Source: Sweltsa coloradensis (lineage: Eukaryota; Arthropoda; Insecta; Plecoptera; Chloroperlidae). From it: DNA of 64,000 nt. The translations under genes and the position numbers were made by a program. Positions within the stretch are counted from its first letter, which is position 1, and the number at the start of each line of letters is the position of its first letter. Shown in pieces: positions 1 to 12,559 of the stretch. The stretch spans positions 1 to 64,000 of the forward strand of contig JAMZAV010003168.1 in the NCBI GenBank assembly GCA_024449915.1. Direction: 5' to 3'. The notes under the pieces are model-generated. The model saw only the letters and a list, made by a program, of their open reading frames with translations. It made no database searches and was not told the DNA's origin.

Positions 1-98
1 ATAAGACGTAGAAATTGTAAAGAAATTTAAAAGGCTTTGATGAAATGCCATATCTTTCTCAAAGAAGTAAGATGAAAATAATAAATATTGAAATATCC

Positions 99-1972
99 AT
101 ACGTCGGCCCGCGATTCTGACCAGACGGGTGGGACTACAATGTTCATATTTACATGGACATTAAGGTTATAGAAATATAGTCTCTTTTGAAAAAAAAAGT
201 TGAAAAAGTTTGTTGGAAGGCTTCCAAATAAAGGTTTTAAAATAAGCCTTAAACACTTGGCATACAATCAACAAGTAACCATAGTAACTTGACACTTGTT
301 GACGGTATAAGCAGAGTTAGGCGGGAAAGTGCGATACGTAAACAATATGTGTGAAATGAGCAAAGTTGTCATTATACTCTCATAAAACAAATCAGAAACC
401 GTCCCTGACCTAGGCCCAGATGTAGAAAATTATTTATAATACAACAGTGTAGGTCTAAAGTTCCATTAGGCTATAGGACTAGATAAAATTATTACTTACA
501 TTACATGTTTGACAAGCCTAGCCAACCCTAGGCCAGCACAACATTGTTCTGATATGAACTTGCTCATCTGTTTGTTTACATAATTGCAACAATCAAATCA
601 TTTCATACAACTTGTCTTTCGATTGGCCCGCGTTTATGAAGGCACTGCCATCTAGAATAAATATAGAACTTTTTCGAGCTCTTTGCTATACGCAAAATCT
701 TGTTAAAGTGTTTGGATTTCGTGACACTCTTTCAACCATAGACATCCTATATAACTATAGGGGTTTAATATCAATGGTTTTCAACTCACAACCCATGACG
801 TTTTCCACGATACCGTTCAAGAATACAATTCCTTCGAAAACGAAACGACTTCGTTTTCAAATTGCGTTTTCAACTCATCTCCCACGAACTCAAGAATTGG
901 GGTCCAGTCCTTATACCGTCGTTATACCATGGTTATACCACCTATGCCCAGGATGTACATGAATCCGGGTCTAGATATTTTACATCCTATATTGTTACTG
1001 CTAATACCATAGAATTTAAATCAACTTTGATAAAAATATTATATTTTAGCAAATAATTTTGTAATGGAACTTAAAAAAGTAATGAGATCACACACATAAC
1101 AAAAAACTTGTAGAAATACAGCCAAACCTTACACACTCAAAAGGAATGAGATCTAAAAAAAGGGCCAAGCTCATCTACCCTTCCACATAAACGTACAGTG
1201 TCCCATAACAGCATCCTCGAAAGCTTGGCAAAATAGAATTTGCATGTTTTACGTTTAAATTAATTAGAAAAAAGAACTTGGATAAACTATTACGTTAAAA
1301 TTAATAATCGCAAATTCTATTTTGCCAAGCTTTTCGAGGATGCTGTTATGGGACACTGTACGTTTATGTGGAAGGGTAGATGAGCTTGGCCCTTTTTTTA
1401 GATCTCATTCCTTTTGAGTGTGTAAGGTTTGGCTGTATTTCTACAAGTTTTTGTTATGTGTGTGTGTAAACAAACAGATGAGCAAGTTCATATCAGAACA
1501 ATGTTGTGCTGGCCTAGGGTTGGCTAGGCTTGTCAAACATGTAATGTAAGTAATAATTTTATCTAGTCCTATAGCCTAATGGAACTTTAGACCTACACTG
1601 TTGTATTATAAATAATTTTCTACATCTGGGCCTAGGTCAGGGACGGTTTCTGATTTGTTTATGAGAGTATAATGACAACTTTGCTCATTTCACACATAGA
1701 AGCAAATTTAAAAATGTCCTCCATTTGTTTACGTATCGCACTTTCCCGCCTAACTCTGCTTATACCGTCAACAAGTGTCAAGTAACTATGGTTACTTGGT
1801 TGATTGTATGCCAAGTGTTTAAGGCTTATTTTAAAACCTTTATTTGGAAGCCTTCCAACAAACTTTTTCAACTTTTTTTTCAAAAGAGACTATATTTCTA
1901 TAACCTTAATGTCCATGTAAAATATGAACATTGTAGTCCCACCCGTCTGGTCAGAATCGCGGGCCGACGTAT
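99..1972. repeat. 1.9-kb palindromic (fold-back) repeat
   Basis: ATACGTCGGCCCGCGATTC at 99 is matched in reverse complement at 1972. Pairing continues through 99-579 with about 1468-1972, and again through about 1086-1250 with 1311-1467, around a short AT-rich centre near 1280. Bases 580-1085 have no partner and are an insertion or arm-specific segment. The arms contain a GACCAGACGGGTGGGACTAC motif also found, diverged, inside many Helitron-like copies in the window. It continues rightward into the 3' terminus at 2263. No coding capacity is seen. Confidence 0.85.
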
Positions 1973-2263
1973 TAGATGTTAGCAGTAGCAGTAGTTAGCA
2001 GTAGCAGTAGCTAACATCCTTAAAGTGATTTTGAGCATGTTTCAAGCCATTTTTTCACCAAGAAGGAATAATCGTACCCCAATAAAATTTGGCATGTGTT
2101 GTCAGGTACCTAAATCCCCTCGATTGTGATAGTTTTCAAGTTCACATCACGTTACATGACGGCTGGGTAACACCTCGAAATCACCCCAACTCTGCTTGGT
2201 GTATAAGGTGCTTGAGTGTGTAGCGCACCGCGGCTTGGCTGCGGCGCCCTAACGGGCACCTAG
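1973..2263 (+). mobile_element. Helitron-like 3' tail with hairpin and CTAG terminus
   Basis: After a short GCAGTA-rich tract (1981-2012) a unique tail ends in GCGCCCTAACGGGCACCTAG. GCCC and GGGC can pair around TAAC, then ACCTAG ends at 2263, which is the hairpin-plus-CTRR layout of Helitron 3' ends. An inverted copy of this tail lies at 38410-38660, also next to a palindrome of the same family. The palindrome at 99-1972 plus this tail is therefore likely one non-autonomous element. The base after CTAG is A, not the usual T. Confidence 0.6.
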
Positions 2264-2264
2264 A

Positions 2265-2737
2265 CTAGGAAGCTTCGCAAACGCTTTTTCAGGCGCGTTG
2301 TTGGATGAGCGTAATTTTTATAAACGAAAAAGCGTAAAATTGCGATTTTCATAAGAAATATTTTTTCAATTGCGCTCAAATTTCACACGAATATATATAT
2401 ATATATATTCGTAAAATTAAGCTTCTGTGAAAAAATCATTACAATCGGATAAAGTATGTAGGTGTTATAAGTCGAAGAAATATATAAAAATCGAAAAAAA
2501 AAATCGTAAAATTGCGATTTTAATGAGAAATAATTTTTCGATTGCGCTCAAAAACGTGGCAGTTCTAAGTTCAGAGATTTCGAAGGCCTCCAGAAAATGT
2601 CATCTCAATTGGAGTTTCGGTTTAGCCGGAATCGTGCTAACAAAAAGACAAAATACAAAAAGAAAAAAAAACATCCCGGATTTTTTTCTCCAGTGTAATG
2701 AAATGGATTCTTCGCTTCGCTCACTACGCTCATCCAA
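2265..2737 (-). mobile_element. Helitron-like element, 473 bp, 3' loop type GCCTGAAAAA
   Basis: Starts with CTAGGAAGCTTCGCAAACGC (inverted 3' end) and ends ...CTACGCTCATCCAA (inverted 5' end). The subterminal inverted pair is GTTGGATGAGCG near 2315 and CGCTCATCCAAC at 2728-2738. It is nearly the same length as the copy at 39015-39485, which also lies next to a copy of the first palindrome. Confidence 0.8.
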
Positions 2738-2774
2738 CTATTTTTAAATGTTCTATGCATAGTGTTTAAATAAA

Positions 2775-4556
2775 CTAGGAAACGCTTACGTCCCGCCGCG
2801 TTGTTGGATGAGCGTAATTGGTGCATTGAGCTACCATGTGTTATGCGGATTTTCTGTCGTTCTGTGAAAAAATCATTACTAAGTTGAAGGTTTTAAAAAA
2901 AATGAATTTAAATTAAATAAAAAATAAACTTTAATTTTAATTTTTTAAGTTAATCGTAATTTTAAAAAAATAGTAAATTTTTTATTTTAATAAGAAATAA
3001 TTATTCGATTGTGCTCAAATTTCACACGAATATATTAATTCATAAAATTAAAGTTCTGTGAAAAAATCATTACAATTGGATAAAGCATGTAGGTGTCATA
3101 AGTCAAAGAATTGTTAAAAAAAAGAAAAAACCCGTAAAATTGCGATTTTCATGAGAAATATTTTTTTAACTTTTATTAAACTCCAGAGAGTACAACACCA
3201 ACTATGGCGTAACATAGGCAACATTACATCATAACAAAGTACAAAAGTAGTTACAGTCGGTTATACATTTCAGCTATGACAATGACAGGATACATGATTA
3301 ATAAAATTACAAGTTAACAAAGTACATATTTATATAATTACAATCAATTAAACATTTCAGACTATATTGTGATTTTTTTATATATACCTGATTCTACACA
3401 AGACCCTTTGTGGCAAGATCAGTAATGGAATGAGTTCTACCTGGACATATAAAAACATGATATAGGTCGCAATCCCTAGCACAGTGGGAGCATTTGCAGT
3501 CTGTATATGATGAATGGAACATTTTATCTAGACAAAACAAATGGTGAAAATCGTGAGCTGCTACACGGGTTAGCACATGCCTGTTTTTGGCAAGAGGTTT
3601 TTTCCAATCATCATTTTTGAACAGATCCATAGTAAAGAATTCAGGTCTAATTTCAAGGCGTTTTGACATGCAGTTATGAACGACAGTACGAAAGGCATCT
3701 GTAAACTGTAGGTCAGCAACAAACAATGATTCATCTACCATCACATATCCCAAGCGGGAACGAGTAAATGTACATAGACAAAGGATCTTTTTCATACATA
3801 AGGGTCTTAACCGATTCTAATTGTGTGAGATTGGCTTGTGAGAGGTAGGGCCATATGATTTCGATGCCGTAGGAAGCAATCGGGGAAGTTTTAAGGTGGA
3901 AGAGTTCATAGCACAAGAAATTGAGAGTGAGTATAATTTGGAGGTGCATGGCTTTTATGGCAGAGGAACATCTTGCTTTGATATGGGGAGAAAGATGTAC
4001 CTTTATAATGGAGTAAGATACCCAGATATTTGAAAGAAGATACAAACTCGACTTTGTCAGTACCATAGAAAAAACATCGCTTTTGGCTAAATTCCCCCCT
4101 TTTCTGAACTTAACAACTTTGTTTTGTTGACATTTACTACTAAATGGTTGCTTTCACACCATGTTTTGAGTTTTAGTAAAGTGTATTACAGCTGAGCGAG
4201 GTTTTCCGTGTATAGTGCGATATCATCTGCGTACATTATCAAGTGAACGTCTTTGTTAAATTCGTCAAAGATAGATTCTTTTATATCTGAAGTAAATAGG
4301 TTAAAAAAAAGTGGGCTGGAAGGGTCCCCTTGGAGGACTCCGTTTGAGAAATAATTTTTCGATTGCGCTCAAAAACGTGGCAGTTCAAAGTTCAGAGATT
4401 TCGAAGGTCTCCAGCAAATTTAATTGCAATGGAGTATCGGTTTAGCCGGAATCATGTTAACAAACAGACAAAAATACAAAAAAAAAAAAACATTGCGAAT
4501 TTTTTTCTCCAGTGTAGTGAAATGGAATCTTCGCTTCGCTCGCTACGCTCATCCAA
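2775..4556 (-). mobile_element. Helitron-like element, interrupted by a LINE fragment
   Basis: CTAGGAAACGCTTACGTCCC at 2775 is the inverted 3' end (loop GGCGGGACTTAA type with a small deletion). The 5' end is CGCTACGCTCATCCAA at 4556. A LINE fragment occupies 3161-4344, flanked by a 9-bp duplication (TGAGAAATA). Without it the copy is about 590 bp. Confidence 0.85.
3161..4344 (-). pseudogene. 5'-truncated LINE: reverse transcriptase end and C-terminal zinc knuckle
   Basis: This is a non-LTR retrotransposon fragment flanked by TGAGAAATA at 3152-3160 and 4345-4353, a target-site duplication. On the minus strand it begins in the RT block GVLQGDPSSPLFFN, reaches the catalytic MYADDIALY near 4214-4236, then broken frames with YGIEIIWPYLSQANLTQLES (3731-4066) and a C-terminal CKCSHC...HVFIC zinc-knuckle-like motif (3394-3795). 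A short A-run ends it at 3161. Stops and frameshifts show it is dead. The endonuclease half is missing, as expected for 5' truncation in target-primed reverse transcription. The LQGDPSSP block sets it apart from the two larger LINEs here, which have VPQG. Confidence 0.85.
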
Positions 4557-4660
4557 ACACATCAATCTACTCCAATCTACCAAGATGCGTTTATTTTGTC
4601 TGAATGGCACATGAAGTACAGAGTTATAAACTTATAACACAGTTTGTAAGTCCATAGTTA

Positions 4661-6029
4661 TTGGATGAGCGTAGCGAGCGAAGCGAAGATTCCATCTCAC
4701 TACACTGAAGAAAAAAATCCGGAATGTTTTGTTTTTTTTCTTTTTTCTTAATTTTTTTATTTTTGTGTGTTTGTCAACACGATTCCGGCTAAACCGATAC
4801 TCCGATTGCGATGAAATTTTACGGAGGCCTTCGAAATCTCTGAACTTAGAACTGCCACGTTTTTGAGCGCAATCGGGAACTTTTTTCTCATAAAAAGCTT
4901 AATTTTACGATTTTTTTCGATTTTTAAAACATTTCTTCGACTTATTACACCTACATGCTTTAACCGATTGTAATGAATTTTTCACAGAACCTTTATTTTA
5001 TGAATTTAGATATCCATGTTAAATTTGAGTGTAATCAAAAAATTATTTCTCATGAAAATCGAAATTTTACGTTTTTTTTTCATATTTTAAACAATTCTTT
5101 GACTTATAACACCTACATGCTTTATCCTATTGTTATGATTTTTTCACAGTACCTTAATTTTATGAAATAATACACTCGTGTTAAATTTGAGCGCAATCGA
5201 ATAACTAGGAAAACGCTTAAGTCCCGCCGCGTTGTTGGATGAGCGTAATTGGTGCATTAAGCTGCCATGTGTTATGCGGATTTTCTGTTGTTCTGTAAAA
5301 AAATTATTACTAAGTTCTAGATTTTTTTAAATTAAATTAAATAAAATAAAAAATAAACTTTTTTTTAACTAATCGTAATTTTAAAAAAAGAAAAAAATTG
5401 AAAAATTGCGACTTTCGTAAGAAATAATTATTCGATTGCGCTCAAATTTCACACGAATATATAAATTCATAAATTTAAGGTTCTATGAAAAAATCATTGA
5501 AATCGGATAAAGCATGTAGGTGTTATAAGTCGAAGAAATGTTTTAAAAAAAAAAAAAAAATCTAAAATTGCGATTTTCATGAGAAATAATTTTTCGATTG
5601 CGCTCAAAAACGTGGCAGTTCTAAGTTCAGAGATTTCGAAGGCCTCCATAAAATTTAATGGCAATTGGAGTATTGGTTTAGCCGGAATCGTGTTAACAAA
5701 CACACAAAAATACAAAAAAAAGAAAGAAAAAAAAAACATTCCGGATTTTTTTCTCCAGTGTAGTGAAATGGAATCTTCGCTTCGCTCGCTACGCTCATCT
5801 AATTATTTCATATGAAAGTTGCAATTTTATGATTTTTCCTTTTTTTTAAATTATGATTTATTTAAAAAAAATTAAGTTAATGTTTTTTTTTATTTAATTT
5901 AATTTAAAAAAATCTTCGACTAAGTAATGATTTTTTCACAGAACAACAGAAAATCCACGTAACACATGGCAGCTCAATGCACCAATTACGCTCATCCAAC
6001 AACACAGCGGGACTTAAGCGTATTCCTAG
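4661..6029 (+). mobile_element. Helitron-like element, interrupted by an opposite-strand copy
   Basis: Starts TTGGATGAGCGTAGCGAGCG at 4661 and ends ...GACTTAAGCGTATTCCTAG at 6029. The copy at 5205-5802 sits inside it. Removing that copy rejoins CGAATAA and TTATTTC, the uninterrupted sequence seen in sister copies, with no duplicated bases. Confidence 0.85.
5205..5802 (-). mobile_element. Nested Helitron-like element, 598 bp
   Basis: CTAGGAAAACGCTTAAGTCC at 5205 through CTACGCTCATCTAA at 5802. It is inserted in opposite orientation in the element at 4661-6029. Loop type GGCGGGACTTAA. Confidence 0.85.
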
Positions 6030-6034
6030 TACCA

Positions 6035-6743
6035 CTAGGAAAACGCTTAACGCGTAATTATTGTAATGGTGTATTGAGCTGCCATGTGTTATGCCGATTT
6101 TCTGTTGTTCTGTGAAAAAATCATTACTAAGTTGAAGATTTAAAAAAAAATTTAAAAAAAGAAAAAATCGTAAAATTGCGATTTTCATAAGAAATAATTA
6201 TTTGATTGCGCTTAAATTTCACACGAATATATAATTCATAAAATTAAGGTTCTGTGAAAAAATCATTACAATCGGATAAAGCATGTAGGTGTTATAAGTC
6301 AAAGAATTGTTTTAAAAAGAAAAAAAAACGTAAAATTTCGATTTTCATGAGAAATAATTTTTCGATTGCGCTCAAATTTCACACGAATATCTTAATTCAT
6401 AAAATTATGGTTCTGTAAAAAAATCATAACAATCGAATAAAGCATGTAGGTGTTATAAGTAGAAGAAATTTTTCAAAAATCGAAAAAAAATCGTAAAATT
6501 GCGATTTTAATGAGAAATAATTTTTTTGATTGCGCTCAAAAACGTGGCAGTTCTAAGTTCAGAGATTTCGAAGGCCTCCTTAAAATTTCATCGCAATTGG
6601 AGTATCGGTTTAGCCGGAATCGTGCGGACAAACACACAAAAATACAAAAAAAAGAAGAAAAAAAACATTCCGTTTTTTTTTTTTCTCCAGTGTAGTGAAA
6701 TGGAATCTTCGCTTCGCTTGCTACGCTCGCTACGCTCATCCAA
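6035..6743 (-). mobile_element. Helitron-like element, 709 bp, damaged 3' hairpin
   Basis: CTAGGAAAACGCTTAACGCG at 6035 to CGCTACGCTCATCCAA at 6743. The hairpin loop and the adjacent GTTGGATG are deleted, so it is probably an immobile copy. It starts 6 bases after the end of the preceding element. Confidence 0.8.
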
Positions 6744-6853
6744 ATATGTACTATTTTCGTGCACCGAAACTCTTTCCTTCCTCAGCCTCGAGCTCCATTC
6801 TTATATATTTTGATTTTATGTTATATCATTCAAACGTTCCTATTATTTTATTA

Positions 6854-7608
6854 TTGGATGAGCGTAGCGAACGAAGCGAAGATTCCATTTCACTACACTG
6901 GAGAAAAAAATCCGGAATGTTTTTTTTTTCTTTTTTCTTTGTATTTTTGTGTGTTTGTTAACACGATTCCGGCTAAACCAATGCTCCAATTGCGATGAAA
7001 TTTTATGGAGGTCTTTGAAATCTCTGAACTTAGAACTGCCACGTTTTTGAGCGCAATCGGGAAATTTTTTCTTATAAAAAACGCAATTTTACGATTTTTT
7101 TTTGATTTTTTAAAAATTTCTTCGATTATAACACCTACACGCTTTATCCGATTGTAATGATTTTTTCACAGAACCTTAATTTTATGAATTAAGATATTCG
7201 TGTGAAATTAGAGCGCTAATCGAAAAAATTATTTCTCATGAAAAATCGAAATTTTACGTGCTTTTTCGTATTTAAAAAAATTCTTTGACTTATAACACCT
7301 ACACGCTTTATACTATTGTAATGATTTTTTCACAGAACCTTAATTTCATCAATTTATATAATCGTGTTAAATTTGAGAGCAATCGAATAATTATTTCTTA
7401 TGAAAATCGCGATTTTACGATTTTTTTTTTAAATTACGATTTATAAAAAAATTAAGTAAATGTTTATTTTATTTAATTTAATTTAAAAAAATCTTCGACT
7501 AAGCAATAATTTTTTCACAGAACAACAGAAAATCCGCGTTACACATGGCAGCTCAATGCACCAATTACGCTCATCCAACAACGCGGCGGGACTTAAGCGT
7601 TTTCCTAG
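6854..7608 (+). mobile_element. Helitron-like element, 755 bp, intact ends
   Basis: TTGGATGAGCGTAGCGAACG at 6854 to AAGCGTTTTCCTAG at 7608. CGCTCATCCAA lies just before the hairpin with loop GGCGGGACTTAA. Good reference copy for the main family. Confidence 0.88.
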
Positions 7609-7621
7609 TTTTATAAAATAA

Positions 7622-8271
7622 TTGGATGAGCGTAGCGAGCGTAGCGAGCGAAGCGAAGATTCCATTTCACTACACTGGAGAAAAAAATCCGGAATGTTTT
7701 TTTTTTTTGTATTTTTTGTGTGTTTGTTAACACAATTCCGGCTAAACCGATACTCCGATTGCGATGAAATTTGATGGAAGCCTTCGAAATCTCTGAACTT
7801 AGAACTGCCACGTTTTTTAGCGCAATCGGGAAATTTTTTCTCATAAAAAACGCAATTTTACGATAAAAATTTCTTCGACTTATAACACCTACATGCTTTA
7901 TCCAATTGTAATGATTTTTTCACAGAACCTTAATTTTATGAATTGAGATATTCGTGTGAAATTTGAGCATAATCGAAAAATTATTTATCATGAAAATCGT
8001 AATTTTACGGGTTTTTTCTTTTTTAAAACAATTCTTTGACTCACAACACCTACATGCTTTATCCTATTGTAATGATTTTTTTACAGAACCTTCATTTCAT
8101 GAATTAATATATTCGTGTTAATTTGAGCGCAATTGAAAAATTATTTCTTATGAAAATTGCAATTTTACGATTTTTTTCTTTTTAAAAATTACGATTAATT
8201 AAAAAATTAAGTTAATTTTTTATTTAATTTAGTTTAATTAAAAAAATTAAGTTATTTTTTTATTTAATTTA
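7622..8271 (+). mobile_element. Helitron-like element, 3' end missing
   Basis: Starts TTGGATGAGCGTAGCGAGCG with an extra GTAGCGAGC unit. It runs through the AT-rich body and is cut off by the next element at 8272 before the terminal hairpin. Confidence 0.8.
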
Positions 8272-9059
8272 TTGGATGAGCGTAGCGAGCGTAGCGAGCG
8301 AAGCGAAGATTCCATTTCACTACACTGGAGAAAAAAATCCGGAATGTTTTTTTTTTTTTTTCTTCTTTTTTTTTTTTTTTTTTTTGTATTTTTGTCTGTT
8401 TGTCCACACAATTCCGGCTAAACCGATACTCCGATTGCGATGAAATTTTATGGAGGCCTTCGAAATCTCTGAACTTAGAACTGCCACGTTTTTGAGCGCA
8501 ATCGGAAAATTTTTTTCTCATGAAAATCGCAATTTTACGATTTTTTTTCGATTTTAAAAAATTTCTTGACTTTATCACCTACATGCTTTATCCGATTTTA
8601 ATGATTTTTGCACAGAACCTTTATTTTATGAACTAAGATATTTTTGTGAAATTTGAGCGCAATTAAAAAAATATTTATCATAAAAAACGAAATTTTACAG
8701 GTTTTTCTTTTTTAAAACAATTCTTTGACTTACAACACCTACATGCTTTATCCGATTGTAATGATTTTTTCGCAGAACTTTTATTTTATGAATGCATATA
8801 TTAGTGTAAAATTTGAGCGCAATCGAGAAATTAATTCTTATAAAAATCGCAATTTTACGATTTTTTTAACAATTACGATTAATTAAAAAAAATTAAAAAA
8901 ATTAGGTTAATTTTTAATTTAATTTAATTTAATTTAAAAAAAATTTCAACTTAGTAATGATTTTGCCACAGAACAACAGAAAATTCGCATAACACATGGC
9001 AGCTCAATGCACCATATACGCTCATCCAACAATGCGGCGGGACTTAAGCGTTTTCCTAG
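8272..9059 (+). mobile_element. Helitron-like element, 788 bp
   Basis: TTGGATGAGCGTAGCGAGCG at 8272 to AAGCGTTTTCCTAG at 9059. The hairpin is preceded by CGCTCATCCAAC. Confidence 0.87.
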
Positions 9060-9285
9060 TATATTAGTGTGAAATTTGAGTACAATCGAATAATTATTCT
9101 TGTGAAAATCGAAATTTTGCGATATTTTTCTTTTTTAAATTACGATTTATTAAAAAAAATTAAATTGAAGTTTATTTTTTATTTATTTTAAATAATAAAA
9201 AAAAAATCTTCAAACTTAGTAATGATTTTTTCACAGAACAGAAAATCCGCATAACACATGGCAGCTCAATGCACCAATTACGCTT
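9060..9285 (+). mobile_element. Internal Helitron-like fragment without either end
   Basis: Matches the body of the family from the ATATTAGTGTGAAATTTGAG segment to GCACCAATTACGCTT, then stops before the hairpin. It does not continue the element at 7622-8271 because it restarts upstream of where that copy was cut. Confidence 0.7.
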
Positions 9286-9297
9286 CACACTACATAA

Positions 9298-10230
9298 TTG
9301 GATGAGTGTAGCGAGCGAAGCGAAGATTCCATTTCATTACACTGGAGAAAAAAATCCCGGATGTTGTTTTTCTTTCTTTCTTTCTTTTTTGGTATTTTTG
9401 TCTGTTTGTTAACACAATTCCGGCTAAACCGACACTCCGATTGCGATGAAATTTTATGGATGTCTTCGAAATCTCTGAACTTAGAACTGCCACGATTTTG
9501 AGCACAATCGAAAAATTGTTTCTTATGAAAATCACAATTTTACGATTTTTTTTCGATTTTTTAAAATTTCTTCTACTTACAACACCTACATCCCTTTGTC
9601 CAATTGTAAAGATTTTTGTTAACAGAACATTAATTTTATGAATGGATATATTCACGTGAAATTTAAGCGGTTTCAAAAATTAAATTTTTCGTGATAATCG
9701 CAATTTTACGTTTTTTTTAATTTTTAAAACATTCTTCGACTTATAACACCTACATGCTTTATCCGATTGTAATAATTTGTATCAAATAACCTTAAATTTA
9801 TGAATTAATATATTCGTGTGAAATTTGAACGTCATCATAAAATTATTTCTCATGAAAATCTCTATTTTACGTTTTTTGTTCTTTTTTAAAACAATTCTTT
9901 GACTCCTTGCATGCTTTATCCTATGGTAATGATTTCTTCACAGAACCTTAGTTTTATGAATTAATATATTCGTGTAAAATTTGTACGCAATCGAATAATT
10001 ATTTCTTATGAAAATTTCAATAGTCCGATTTTTTCCTTTTTTACATTACGATTAATTAAAAAAATGAAAAACGTAAGTTAATTTTTAATTTAATTAAATT
10101 TAATTTAAAAAAATCTTCAACTTAGTTAATATTTTTTCACAGAACAACAGAAAATCCGCATAACACATGGCAGCTCAATGCACCAATTACACTTATCCAA
10201 CAACGCGGCAGGACTTAAGCGTTTTCCTAG
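9298..10230 (+). mobile_element. Helitron-like element, 933 bp, the longest uninterrupted copy of the main family
   Basis: TTGGATGAGTGTAGCGAGCG at 9298 to GGACTTAAGCGTTTTCCTAG at 10230. The body carries three internal repeats of the ACACCTACATGCTTTATCC segment, one more than short copies. Confidence 0.85.
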
Positions 10231-10545
10231 TAATATAAGAACATTATTTAAAAAAATCAGACAACTTAAACTTTTTATAAATAAAATAATTAACAAAGAT
10301 GTGTGTTATCCGCTTACAAATAAAACAAATAAAATAAATAAAATAAATTCATATAAATGTCTACTCAGTCAGTCACAGACCTGATTTTTAGAGAAGGTTT
10401 TTTTATTAATGCCCGAGCCAACGCTGTCGCCATTGATGTATTGGCTGTATTGTATATTTTATACATTTCTGTTCTCCCGCCAGTCAGAGATCGGTATATT
10501 TGAAATAGGAAATTTGCATTTATGATACTGATTGAATTGTATACA

Positions 10546-10800
10546 CTAGGAAGCTTCGCAAACGCTTTTTTAGTCGCGTTGATGGATGAGCATTTTAATA
10601 ATAAAATGTTAATATTTATTTTAAATAATTATACGAGTGAGCGAATGAGGAAATTAAAACGCTACTCGATCGAGCCTTGTGTGACTGTGTCCAATGTATG
10701 TCTGTCTGGGCTCATACGGCCGAACGGCCAAATTGATTGAGCTGAAATTTTAAACACACATCCGTTACCAGGTAACTGAGAACTGCTAACAAAATGAGCA
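10546..10800. mobile_element. Overlapping Helitron-like ends (inverted 3' end, then a different 5' end)
   Basis: CTAGGAAGCTTCGCAAACGC at 10546 is an inverted 3' end with loop type GACTAAAAAA followed by GATGGATGAGC. From about 10633, ACGAGTGAGCGAATGAGG starts a plus-strand 5' end of another family. It continues through GAGCTGAAATTTTAAACAC and GAACTGCTAACAAAAT, which recur inverted at 44520-44704. Confidence 0.55.
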
Positions 10801-11145
10801 ATATCCATTGCGATTTAAGCTCACAAGAAATAAAAATTTGAAAAATTTAAACCTAGATTGCAAAATGTTTAAAATACCCATTAGTAAAATAGAACACAGC
10901 CTGTGAAAGTTCGTGATCAGTAGTATATATGAGATGAACCAAGTAAATGTTTATTATTTTGTTTTGTTTTTTGTATGCAGGCTTCTGTCTTTCTGTAAAT
11001 AATGCTGGCTCTCAAGGATACTATTATACACTTCTTTTTGGGCTGGTGATGATCTACAAGATACAGTGCAATAATTCAATCTTAAAGTAATATGACTAAA
11101 CTTATCATTCATAAACTAGCCTACTTTATTCTAACCTATGCAAAG
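10801..11145. other. Unassigned AT-rich sequence
   Basis: No gene, repeat partner or RNA was recognised. Confidence 0.4.
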
Positions 11146-11490
11146 GAAGGGTCGTACGCTTCCGTTGCCTAAGCAATGGCTCTGTATACTAATCGTTAAA
11201 GGCGAGGAAGAAAGGGGGACGTATTTTATCCTCGCAAACATCAGTGGTAAGTATATTATTTTCCCGAAACTAGAATGCGATCTCTGACAGTCGTCGTCGG
11301 GACCCCCCATATTCTCTGACGACCTTCCCACGACGACGAAAAGGACAAAACGAACGATGACAAAGACGATGACGACCACGACGAGAGAACCCTCCCTTTT
11401 CTTTCACCTTTACCCGTGGCTTTTTTTCGAACCACACCAGCATGAGATTTTCCCTCCTATATCTTTTGGTTGGATCCCAAATTGCACCTT
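11146..11490 (+). repeat. GACGAC-rich dispersed repeat, copy 1
   Basis: Shares GACGACCACGACG, the CCGTGGC...CCAGCATG block and a CGAAACTAGAATGCGATCTC block with the inverse copy at 16075-16370 and the copy at 41265-41603. A frame shared by copies (SRRGRHRLCHRSF) probably follows from DNA similarity and is not evidence of a protein. Confidence 0.65.
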
Positions 11491-11849
11491 GCATATTCTA
11501 AAGTGGTCTCACAGGGTTTTGTAAGCTTGTACCTTGATTTCAAATGAAGCTCCTTTTAATATTCGCATTAAAAAATTTTTAAAACTCGTACACCCTTCTT
11601 AAAAAACCGACTGCACTTCATCTCCCAATTTTTACCCTGCTCTTGAATCACGCCTAAATACTTATAGATTTTCTCCCTCTTTAACACCTCCCCCAAAAGC
11701 ATATACATTGGATTTCTTACATTAAACTTTCGCCTACTAAACCAACAAATTTGCATTTCTCGACATTCATACCCATTTATTAATTTTAGATCAATCTTCT
11801 TACAATTCTAAACCCCCCCTTGTAAGATCTCAGAATCTCTCGCTTCTGT

Positions 11850-12559
11850 AGTTTCCAAATAGAGAACAAAATCATCCGCAAATAACCTAAAACTTTGCTT
11901 TCAACCCTACCCTAGATGTCAATTGTATATATAAGAAATAATAAAGGGCCCAGCACACCTCCTTGTGGTAACTCCAGACGTTACTTACACAATTTGTCGA
12001 TACATCATTACAAACTTTGACTTTTTGAACCCTGTCCCTTAAAAAGCACGATATCCAACTAACTACCCATTTATCTGAAACCAAACTATCAATTTTTTAA
12101 ATTAATTTATCATGAGGCACTTTGTCAAAAGCTTTTTCAAAATCTATAAAAATTGCATCTACCCCCACCCTATCTAAAATTTTTGCCAAATCATTAGACA
12201 AACCTAACAGCTGAGTCTCACACGAAAATCCTTTCCTGAATCCATGCTGTTCATTTATCAACACGCCTTTCGTCTCCAAAATGTCCATCAAATAGTCTAG
12301 TACCAATCTTTCCATCATTTTACAGCCTACCGATGTAAGGGACACGGGTCTATAGTTTCCCATACTCCCTTGGCCCCCCTTTATGAATTGGCAAAAACAG
12401 TATCCGTTTTTCCAGTCGTCTGGCAATACACCAAACTCTCAAAGATGAGGAAAATATATCATTCAAATATGGGAAAAAACAGATGCTCCAGCCAATTTTA
12501 AGTATTGCCCATCTAATCCATCTTCCCCCTGATGCCTTTCCATTCTTCAATTTCTTCAC
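11850..12559 (-). pseudogene. Reverse transcriptase remnant of the 11.5-16 kb LINE
   Basis: Minus-strand frames show NYRPVSLTSVGCKMMERLV, QHGFRKGFSCETQLL and DFEKAFDKVPHDKL (12097-12426). WVVSWISCFLRDRVQKVKV follows in 11887-12084. One extra base then breaks the SGVPQGGVLGPL block near 11950-11975; read across the shift, the block is recognisable. The catalytic LFADDFVLYLE is intact in another frame at about 11850-11885. All main RT landmarks are therefore present but no continuous frame remains. YKYLGVIQEQGKNWEMKC, the usual post-RT block, follows at 11568-11756. Confidence 0.88.

Noticed and set aside
11131..11494. Arg/Cys-rich frames shared with 16067-16541 and 41335-41596 (RRGRHRLCHRS)
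   Set aside because: The similarity follows from a shared DNA repeat; the frames are short, differ in phase and lack consistent starts or ends.
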